Assembly (NCBI GenBank): GCA_002405995.1
Contig: DHMW01000089.1
Span: 4,830 to 10,120 of the forward strand
DNA: 5,291 bases
Direction of reading: 5' to 3'
Origin: Oscillospiraceae bacterium UBA4632
GTDB lineage: Bacteria > Bacillota > Clostridia > Oscillospirales > Oscillospiraceae
Of this stretch, positions 1 to 4,307 are shown one piece after another. Numbering within the stretch: the stretch's first letter is position 1; each line of letters opens with the position of its first letter. The translations under genes and the position numbers were made by a program. Below the pieces are notes generated by a model that made no database searches, had not been told where the DNA came from, and was given only the letters and a program-made list of their open reading frames with translations.

Positions 1-27
1 CTCGCCGTCCTCAAGCTGGACGAATAA
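1..27 (+). CDS. 3' end of an upstream gene (partial, unidentified)
   Basis: Frame 1 reads LAVLKLDE and then TAA, and the ribosome binding site of the next gene begins at the last base of that stop. The tight spacing to the formimidoylglutamase start (17 nt) fits a co-transcribed upstream gene, plausibly another histidine-degradation gene. Eight residues are too few to identify it, and the reading frame is supported only by its position. Confidence 0.4.
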   Translation, partial: LAVLKLDE

Positions 28-33
28 AAGGAG
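27..33 (+). promoter_or_regulatory. Ribosome binding site of the hutG-like gene
   Basis: AAAGGAG lies 11 nt before the ATG at 45 and overlaps the upstream stop codon by one base. The spacing is slightly long but usable. The next in-frame ATG (72) has no comparable purine-rich site, so this motif supports the start at 45. Confidence 0.7.
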
Positions 34-44
34 AGCGATCAGAT

Positions 45-1052
45 ATGCTTTTGGATCATTATGTCAGCGCCATGGACAGCTGGAAGGGCCGCGTGGACAG
101 CGAGACCGATTACGACGCGTTCCGCTGGCACCAGTGGGTGCGGCCCATCGACCTGAACGACGGCGGCGCGCCGTTTGCGGGCAAGCTCGGCTTCGCGTTC
201 ATCGGCTTTTGCAGCGACAAGGGCGTTGCGCGCAACAAGGGGCGCACGGGCACGGCGCTCGCGCCGGACTTTGTGCGCACGCAGATGTCGGGCCTTCCCT
301 GCACGTTCTCGCAGGAGGTCAAGCTCTACGACGCGGGCGATATCGTCTGCGATGAAATTTCGCTCGAGGAGGGACAGCGCGAGCTGGGCTGCGCCGTGGA
401 GGAGATCCTGCGCCGGAACCTGTTCCCTATCGTGCTCGGCGGCGGCCACGAGACGACCTTCGGGCATTTCCAGGGCCAGCACAACTATCTCAAGGATAAG
501 GGCAAGACGCCGGAGCTGGGCATCGTCAACTTCGACGCGCACTTCGACCTGCGCCCGTATGATATGGGCAACTCCTCCGGCACGATGTTCCGCCAGATCG
601 CGGACGTATGCCGCGCCGAGGGCACGCCCTACCACTACTTCCCCATCGGCATCCAGCAGCACAGCAACACGGTGAGCCTCTTCAAAAAAGCGCAGGAGCT
701 GGGCGTGGATTATGTGCTGGCCAGAGAGGTGCAGAGTTCCAACCTCGAATCCATCCTCGAGCGGCTGGATCAATATCTTTACCAGTGCCGCGATGTGTAC
801 GTCACCGTCTGCACGGATGTGTTTTCCTCTGCGTTCGCGCCGGGCGTCAGCGCGCCGCAGTCGCTGGGGCTCGACCCCGAGGCCGTGCTGCCGCTTCTCA
901 AGCACGTGCTGCGCACGCGCAAGGTGCGCGGCTTCGATATCTGCGAGATCTCGCCGCGCTTCGATCAGGACAACACGACCGCCAACCTCGGCGCGGTCAT
1001 CATCTTCGCGGTCGTCAACACGCTCTGCCGTCTCAGCGGGCTTGCGCTGTGA
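45..1052 (+). CDS. hutG: Formimidoylglutamase (arginase/ureohydrolase family)
   Basis: This 335-residue cytosolic enzyme probably hydrolyses N-formimidoyl-L-glutamate to glutamate and formamide, the last step of one histidine-degradation route, with a two-manganese centre. The ureohydrolase motifs appear in order. GGGHE at residues 132-136 carries the metal ligand His135. NFDAHFDLR at 162-170 carries Asp164, His166 and Asp168. The third motif, TVCTDVFSSAFAPGVSAP, lies at 254-271, and the conserved acidic EISP at 301-304. The N-terminal WKGRVD (13-18) and the AFAPGVSAP segment favour the HutG branch over arginase or agmatinase. Length is normal for the family. One oddity is that the first Asp of the usual DxD in motif three is Cys256, while Asp258 is kept. 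The gene follows an upstream reading frame by 17 nt, so it is likely distal in an operon, and it ends at a strong terminator. The family call is firm; the exact substrate is inferred. Confidence 0.88.
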   Translation: MLLDHYVSAMDSWKGRVDSETDYDAFRWHQWVRPIDLNDGGAPFAGKLGFAFIGFCSDKGVARNKGRTGTALAPDFVRTQMSGLPCTFSQEVKLYDAGDIVCDEISLEEGQRELGCAVEEILRRNLFPIVLGGGHETTFGHFQGQHNYLKDKGKTPELGIVNFDAHFDLRPYDMGNSSGTMFRQIADVCRAEGTPYHYFPIGIQQHSNTVSLFKKAQELGVDYVLAREVQSSNLESILERLDQYLYQCRDVYVTVCTDVFSSAFAPGVSAPQSLGLDPEAVLPLLKHVLRTRKVRGFDICEISPRFDQDNTTANLGAVIIFAVVNTLCRLSGLAL

Positions 1053-1072
1053 GTGCCGCGGCATAAAAAAGG

Positions 1073-1104
1073 AAAGCGGACCTCGAACGAGGTCCGCTTT
1101 TGTC
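1073..1104. terminator. Bidirectional rho-independent terminator between convergent genes
   Basis: A perfect 13-bp stem (1073-1085 with 1088-1100) brackets the centre AA; in RNA it would probably close with a GAAC tetraloop. On the plus strand the stem runs into a T-rich end (TTTT, 1098-1101). On the minus strand it is followed by CC and six T residues (1065-1070 read in reverse). It sits between two stop codons facing each other (1052 and 1125), so it can serve both genes. Confidence 0.9.
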
Positions 1105-1124
1105 CGCGTCGGATGCGCAGCCGG

Positions 1125-1595
1125 TCACGAATCGGTGCGGTTTCTCCAGGAGATCTCCTGCTCCAGCTCGTAGCGCAGCTTCTTGTTCTCCTCGACCAGC
1201 TCGTCGTAATGCTCGCCCTGGACGTAGTACTTGACGAACGTAAAGGTCGCCTCGTCCAGCTCCTCCTCGGTGTAGGACGGGAGCAGGGAGCCGTTCTTGC
1301 GCTGGAGGCCGGAGATGTTCACCACCACCAGGCGGCGGTGCTGCTCAGACAGCTGGAACAGCTGCAGCTTTTCGGGGATCTCAAGGCCAAGGTCATAGGT
1401 GCGGTTCACGCGCTCCATGATGTTGCGGTATTCGGGCTTGGCAGACACGATAACGCCGTGCTGGGCAAAAAGGCGCTTGAGGTAGTCCACCGACACATCC
1501 TCGCGCGTGATCGTGCCCTTGCCGAGGCCCGTGAGCATGGTGTTGGAAAGATTCAGGCTGACGTAAACTTCTTCGCCGGTTTTGGGATAGGTCAT
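1125..1595 (-). CDS. Uncharacterised 156-residue protein with charged helical C-terminus
   Basis: I do not recognise this protein. It is soluble in appearance, with no signal peptide or membrane segment. It begins MTYPKTGEEVYVSLNLSN. Residues 30-75 are mixed helix/strand and rich in charges. Residues 76-98 hold a hydrophobic strand-like stretch (RRLVVVNISGL at 87-97). Residues 110-150 are acidic and probably helical, with a heptad-like run (YDELVEENKKLRYELEQEI, 130-148) suggesting a short coiled coil and perhaps self-association. The start at 1595 is chosen because GGAGG lies 8 nt upstream. An in-frame ATG 15 nt earlier (1610) has no such site and itself overlaps that GGAGG. The gene has its own promoter, diverges from the methyltransferase gene and converges on hutG, so its neighbours give no functional clue. 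Being a real gene is well supported by RBS, promoter and terminator; its function is unknown. Confidence 0.8.
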   Translation of the reverse strand: MTYPKTGEEVYVSLNLSNTMLTGLGKGTITREDVSVDYLKRLFAQHGVIVSAKPEYRNIMERVNRTYDLGLEIPEKLQLFQLSEQHRRLVVVNISGLQRKNGSLLPSYTEEELDEATFTFVKYYVQGEHYDELVEENKKLRYELEQEISWRNRTDS

Positions 1596-1603
1596 AAGCT
1601 TGC

Positions 1604-1608
1604 CCTCC
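1604..1608 (-). promoter_or_regulatory. Ribosome binding site deciding the start at 1595
   Basis: On the minus strand GGAGG is followed by an 8-nt spacer and ATG (1593-1595). It overlaps an upstream in-frame ATG (1608-1610), which therefore is unlikely to be the main start. Confidence 0.75.
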
Positions 1609-1617
1609 ATGACAGCT

Positions 1618-1641
1618 GCGCTGCCTGTGCATCGGCAGCGC
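1618..1641 (-). promoter_or_regulatory. Leader hairpin upstream of the unknown gene
   Basis: An inverted repeat GCGCTGCC / GGCAGCGC (1618-1625 with 1634-1641) forms a perfect 8-bp stem with an 8-nt loop. It lies between the predicted transcription start (about 1657) and the ribosome binding site, about 9 nt before the latter. No T-tract follows, so it is not an obvious terminator. A role in mRNA stability or translation control is possible but unproven. Confidence 0.45.
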
Positions 1642-1663
1642 CCGGAATAAATTTGACACTTGC

Positions 1664-1692
1664 ATCGTAGCACGGCGCGGGGAAAATTACAA
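1664..1692 (-). promoter_or_regulatory. Sigma-A-type promoter of the unknown gene
   Basis: On the minus strand TTGTAA (1687-1692) is separated by exactly 17 nt from TACGAT (1664-1669). Each box matches the consensus at 4 of 6 positions or better. Predicted transcription starts near 1657, giving a leader of about 62 nt. Confidence 0.65.
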
Positions 1693-1763
1693 GCGGCAAC
1701 CTGTACTAAGTGCATTTGAAAAATTTGTTGGATTCGCCGCGCATACCCCGCAAAACAAGGGAG

Positions 1764-1792
1764 TGTACAGGCGCGGCGATCTGTGCTATGAT
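1764..1792 (+). promoter_or_regulatory. Sigma-A-type promoter with extended -10 for the methyltransferase gene
   Basis: TGTACA (1764-1769), a 17-nt spacer and TATGAT (1787-1792) are seen, with TGC directly before the -10 box as an extended -10 element. Transcription would begin near 1799, leaving a short leader of about 22 nt. It is divergent from the promoter at 1664-1692. Confidence 0.65.
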
Positions 1793-1809
1793 GGAAAAAA
1801 CGACGAACG

Positions 1810-1815
1810 AGGGAG
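1810..1815 (+). promoter_or_regulatory. Ribosome binding site of the methyltransferase gene
   Basis: AGGGAG stands 6 nt before the ATG at 1822 and supports that start. Confidence 0.65.
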
Positions 1816-1821
1816 AAGCAT

Positions 1822-3057
1822 ATGAAGGCTGCACGGGAATATCCGCGCGTTCTGGTCACCGCCAAGGGCGCGCGCTGGGTGGAGGGCGGACATCCATGGG
1901 TTTATGAGTCCGACGTCGCCGCCGAGCCGGGTGCGCAGGAGTGCGAAAACGGCGCGCTGGTGGATGTGATATCGGAAAAGGGAAAATACCTCGGCACGGG
2001 CTTTCTGAGCCGTCTGAGCCGGCTGCGGGTGCGCATCCTTTCCCGCAACGCCAACGACCGCTTTGACGAGGCGTTCTGGCGGCGGCGCATCCGCTACGCC
2101 TGGGATTACCGCCGGACGGTGATGGACGGGCAGACCGGCTGCTGCCGCCTGATCTTCGGCGAGGCGGACGGCTTTCCGGGGCTGACGGTCGATCGCTTCG
2201 AAGGCCTGCTCGTCACGCAGACGCTCTCGCTCGGCATGGAGCGGATCAAGGACATGCTCTTTCCCCTCATTGTCGAGGTGCTGGAAGCGGACGGCGAGAC
2301 GATCGGCGGCCTGTTCGAGCGCAACGACGTGCTGCTCCGCGAAAAGGAGGGACTGGCGCAGAACAAGGGCTGGTTCCCGCTCCCCGGCAAAAAAACGCCG
2401 GAGAGCGCCGTCACCGAGATCTGCGAAAACGGCGTGTTCTATGGCGTGGATGTGGAAAACGGGCAGAAAACGGGCTTTTTCCTCGACCAGAAGTTCAACC
2501 GCCTTGCCGTGGCGAAGCTGGCGCGCGGCAAGCGCGTGCTCGACTGCTTCACGCATACCGGCTCGTTTGCGCTCAACGCCGCCAAGGGCGGCGCCGAGCA
2601 CGTGACGGCGGTGGACGTGTCCGCGGGCGCCATCGGGATGGCGCGCGCGAACGCGCGGCGCAACGGTCTCGAGGAGCGTATGGACTTCCTCACCGCCGAC
2701 GTGTTCGACCTGCTGCCGCAGCTGGAGGCGGCGGGCGGCAGACCGTACGACTTCATCATCCTCGATCCGCCGGCGTTTACCAAATCGCGCCGCACGGCGG
2801 ACAGCGCCGAAAAGGGCTACAAGGAGATCAACCTGCGCGCCATGCGCCTGCTGCCGCGCGGCGGCTACCTTGCCACCGCCTCGTGCAGCCACTTCATGCC
2901 CGCTGCGCGCTTTGAGCGGATGCTGCGCGCCGCCGCGGCGGACGCGGGCGTGGAGCTGCGGCAGATCGAAGCGCGCACGCAGGCCAGCGACCATCCCATC
3001 CTCTGGAACGTGCCGGAGACGGATTACCTCAAGTTCTACCTCTTTCAGGTGGTGTGA
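1822..3057 (+). CDS. rlmI: RlmI-like class I rRNA (cytosine-C5) methyltransferase with PUA domain
   Basis: This 411-residue cytosolic enzyme transfers a methyl group from S-adenosylmethionine to RNA. The E. coli relative RlmI makes m5C1962 in 23S rRNA. Residues 8-80 form a PUA-like RNA-binding domain (HPWVYESDV, 24-32). Residues 113-125 (GEADGFPGLTVDR) begin the central domain, and NGQKTGFFLDQ (213-223) precedes the Rossmann-like domain. SAM-binding motif I is VLDCFTHTGSFAL (239-251). Motif IV is LDPPAF (314-319) and motif VI is ATASCSH (351-357). Cys355 there is the candidate catalytic cysteine, by family inference. The end WNVPETDYLKFYL is typical of the family and length is normal. It has its own promoter and terminator and appears monocistronic. 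The family assignment is strong; the exact nucleotide modified in this organism is inferred. Confidence 0.88.
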   Translation: MKAAREYPRVLVTAKGARWVEGGHPWVYESDVAAEPGAQECENGALVDVISEKGKYLGTGFLSRLSRLRVRILSRNANDRFDEAFWRRRIRYAWDYRRTVMDGQTGCCRLIFGEADGFPGLTVDRFEGLLVTQTLSLGMERIKDMLFPLIVEVLEADGETIGGLFERNDVLLREKEGLAQNKGWFPLPGKKTPESAVTEICENGVFYGVDVENGQKTGFFLDQKFNRLAVAKLARGKRVLDCFTHTGSFALNAAKGGAEHVTAVDVSAGAIGMARANARRNGLEERMDFLTADVFDLLPQLEAAGGRPYDFIILDPPAFTKSRRTADSAEKGYKEINLRAMRLLPRGGYLATASCSHFMPAARFERMLRAAAADAGVELRQIEARTQASDHPILWNVPETDYLKFYLFQVV

Positions 3058-3071
3058 CAGAAACGCAGAAG

Positions 3072-3101
3072 CGCCGGAGACGCAGGTCTCCGGCGTTTTT
3101 T
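3072..3101 (+). terminator. Rho-independent terminator of the methyltransferase gene
   Basis: A 10-bp GC-rich stem (3072-3081 with 3086-3095) and GCAG loop are followed by six T residues (3096-3101), 14 nt after the stop codon. It is the only hairpin in the 59-nt gap to the convergent HAD gene. On the minus strand the tail is only CTTCTGCGTTTC, so termination in that direction would be weaker. Confidence 0.9.
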
Positions 3102-3116
3102 CGACGCTCTGCCGCC

Positions 3117-3557
3117 TCAGCCCAGCAGCTCGCGGTAGTCCGTCAGCTCCCCGGACGCGGCGGCGCGCAGCGCCTCCCAGTCCTGCCCGGCCGCGCCGCG
3201 CACGGCGACGGTGCGGAAGCCCGCCGCCCTCGCGCCCTCGATGGCGCGCAGAGAGCCGGAAAAAACAACGGTATCCTCCCGCTGCGAGCGCAGGCGCTTC
3301 ATCGCGCGCTCGAACATCGTGCTGCTGTCACGGGGGCACAGCGCAGTGTCCTCCGTCAGCACAAAGCGGAAGTACGGCGCAAGCCCTGCCCGCTCCAGCG
3401 CGCGCTGCGCATCCCCGGCGCGCAGCGCCGTCACCGCGCCGAGCCATACGCCCTCCATCTTGAACAGCGCGAGCACCTTGTCAAGTCCCTCGCGCGCCTG
3501 CCCCGACGGGGTAAAAAGCGTGTCCTCCACGGTAAAAATGGCGCTTTGCAGCCGCAT
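3117..3557 (-). CDS. Small HAD-fold protein with degenerate catalytic motifs (probable pseudo-phosphatase)
   Basis: This 146-residue protein keeps the HAD-superfamily layout. It has an N-terminal strand with motif I (AIFTVEDTLFT, 6-16), a motif II strand ending in Thr43 (LGAVTAL), YFRFVLTED (62-70), a motif III helix (MFERAMKRL, 81-89) and a motif IV strand with the characteristic VVFSGSLRAIEGARAAGF (97-114). The catalytic positions are changed. The motif I nucleophile Asp is Thr9 and the general acid/base Asp is Glu11. The usual Lys of motif III is not evident (CPRDSS, 74-79). The metal-binding ED of motif IV is Ser100-Gly101. Only about 30 residues separate motifs I and II, so the usual cap domain is missing; family members are commonly 200 residues or more. 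AGGAGG 8 nt before the ATG fixes the start, and a near-consensus promoter precedes it. It is likely expressed but not a working aspartate phosphatase; a binding role is an inference. Confidence 0.72.
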   Translation of the reverse strand: MRLQSAIFTVEDTLFTPSGQAREGLDKVLALFKMEGVWLGAVTALRAGDAQRALERAGLAPYFRFVLTEDTALCPRDSSTMFERAMKRLRSQREDTVVFSGSLRAIEGARAAGFRTVAVRGAAGQDWEALRAAASGELTDYRELLG

Positions 3558-3565
3558 GGCCGTTC

Positions 3566-3571
3566 CCTCCT
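3566..3571 (-). promoter_or_regulatory. Ribosome binding site of the HAD-fold gene
   Basis: A perfect AGGAGG on the minus strand with an 8-nt spacer selects the ATG at 3555-3557 over in-frame ATGs further upstream. One of those overlaps the -10 box. Confidence 0.8.
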
Positions 3572-3594
3572 GTGTTCCTTCGGCGTTTTTCCCC

Positions 3595-3623
3595 ATTATA
3601 ATGCGCGGCATGGAAATTTTCAA
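3595..3623 (-). promoter_or_regulatory. Near-consensus sigma-A promoter of the HAD-fold gene
   Basis: On the minus strand TTGAAA (3618-3623), a 17-nt spacer and a perfect TATAAT (3595-3600) are seen, matching the consensus at 11 of 12 positions. Transcription would start near 3588, about 31 nt before the ATG. It means the gene can be expressed independently of queT upstream. The rest of the 167-nt gap (3624-3724) holds no other feature I can support. Confidence 0.82.
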
Positions 3624-3724
3624 TCCCCGCGCCGTGCGGATAAGGCCTCGCGCCATGCAAGCAAACGGTTACTTGAAGGCGGCCGCCGTGCCGGCGCATT
3701 TCCGCTGTGGAAAAGCGCGGCTGC

Positions 3725-4213
3725 TCAGCCCCTCCCTATGCGCTTTTCGACCATGCCCAGCAGCGGCAGGCCCAGCGCATAGCACGCGGCTGCCTCGCCC
3801 GCGCCCACGGTGAGCGCGTTGTAGGCGAATGCGGGGAAAAAGGCGTCTGCCGTGCCGCTCTGCTCCCAGGCGATCAGCGCGCCGACGAGCACCGCGTTGC
3901 AGAGCACCGGCGGCAGCGCCGCCGACCATTTCCTGTGGCAGCGCGCGGTGAGAAGGGCGGCGAGCAGCGTTGCCGCCGAGCCGACGATCAGGTCGAGCGG
4001 GCCGTAGGGGCTCAGGATATTCGTCAGGATGCAGCCGACGAACAGCCCCCATGCCGTTTCCGGCAGCAGCAGCGGCAGCACCGTCAGCGCCTCGGAGAAG
4101 CGCAGCTGGATGGGGCCGAAGGCAAGATTCATGGCGTTGGCAAGCATCGTCAGCGCCACGTAGACCGCCGCGACGAGCGCGCAGCGGGTGAGCTTTCTGG
4201 TGTCAAAGTGCAT
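3725..4213 (-). CDS. queT: QueT-type ECF transporter S component (queuosine precursor uptake)
   Basis: This 162-residue integral membrane protein is the substrate-binding S subunit of an energy-coupling factor transporter. QueT proteins are assigned to uptake of a queuosine precursor used to modify the wobble base of tRNAs for Asn, Asp, His and Tyr. They share EcfA/EcfA'/EcfT encoded elsewhere. The hallmark GPIQLRFSEALTVLP lies at residues 33-47, followed by WGLFVGCILTNILSP (55-69) and LDLIVGSAATLLAALLT (73-89), which fits the family pattern closely. Hydrophobic segments lie at about 11-30, 42-65, 74-90, 101-117 and 125-155. A basic N-terminus (RKLTR) precedes the first, consistent with an inside-facing start. 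AAGGA lies 9 nt before the ATG. The gene follows ileS by 94 nt and a strong hairpin. No preQ1 riboswitch and no clear promoter could be seen in that gap. The substrate is inferred from the family. Confidence 0.85.
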   Translation of the reverse strand: MHFDTRKLTRCALVAAVYVALTMLANAMNLAFGPIQLRFSEALTVLPLLLPETAWGLFVGCILTNILSPYGPLDLIVGSAATLLAALLTARCHRKWSAALPPVLCNAVLVGALIAWEQSGTADAFFPAFAYNALTVGAGEAAACYALGLPLLGMVEKRIGRG

Positions 4214-4222
4214 GGGTCGGGT

Positions 4223-4227
4223 TCCTT
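4223..4227 (-). promoter_or_regulatory. Ribosome binding site of queT
   Basis: AAGGA on the minus strand, inside AGAAAGGA (4223-4230), is followed by a 9-nt spacer and the ATG at 4211-4213. Confidence 0.6.
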
Positions 4228-4271
4228 TCTGAAATCATGCGGGGAATGGGCGGAAAATGGGATGCAAAATA

Positions 4272-4303
4272 CGTTGCGGGCGGCCTATTGGCCGCCCGCA
4301 GCG
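4272..4303 (-). terminator. Strong hairpin after ileS, probable terminator
   Basis: A 14-bp stem (4272-4285 with 4290-4303, one G-T pair) with a 4-nt loop begins 4 nt after the ileS stop. On the minus strand it is preceded by AAAAA and followed by TATTTTG, an imperfect U-tract, so termination may be partial. On the plus strand the stem is followed by G and five T residues, and would terminate rightward transcription entering ileS antisense. The core GCGGGCGGCC arm is fully paired. Confidence 0.72.
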
Positions 4304-4307
4304 GTTT

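Noticed and set aside
39..1064. Long open frame on the minus strand opposite hutG (341 codons)
   Set aside because: It is the antisense shadow of a GC-rich gene: the product is Arg/Ala/His-rich low-complexity sequence with no family motifs, and the plus-strand frame has clear enzyme motifs and an RBS.
1653..1658. Perfect TTGACA on the plus strand
   Set aside because: No -10-like sequence lies 15-19 nt downstream (the region is CGCGGG-rich), and the motif falls in the leader of the minus-strand gene.
1053..1670. Plus-strand frame of 205 codons across the unknown gene
   Set aside because: It begins at the hutG stop, runs through the terminator hairpin and is antisense to a gene with better start signals. 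Its Leu/Val/His-rich product is a shadow.
1786..2994. Long open frame on the minus strand opposite the methyltransferase gene (402 codons)
   Set aside because: It has the same shadow composition, would begin inside the rlmI gene, and carries no recognisable domain.
3012..3082. Direct repeat GCCGGAGACG (3012-3021 and 3073-3082), as a possible alternative pairing with the terminator arm
   Set aside because: The first copy is inside coding sequence at ordinary codons for Pro-Glu-Thr of the conserved C-terminus. Ten bases in GC-rich DNA can recur by chance.
3594..3603. Palindrome CATTATAATG as a possible operator or divergent promoter
   Set aside because: It is explained by the TATAAT -10 box of the minus-strand promoter. 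The plus-strand reading lacks a -35 box and has no gene downstream.
4214..4271. preQ1 riboswitch before queT
   Set aside because: Neither the class I pattern (short GC stem, loop and A-rich CUAA-like tail) nor a class II-like SD-sequestering fold could be found by eye.
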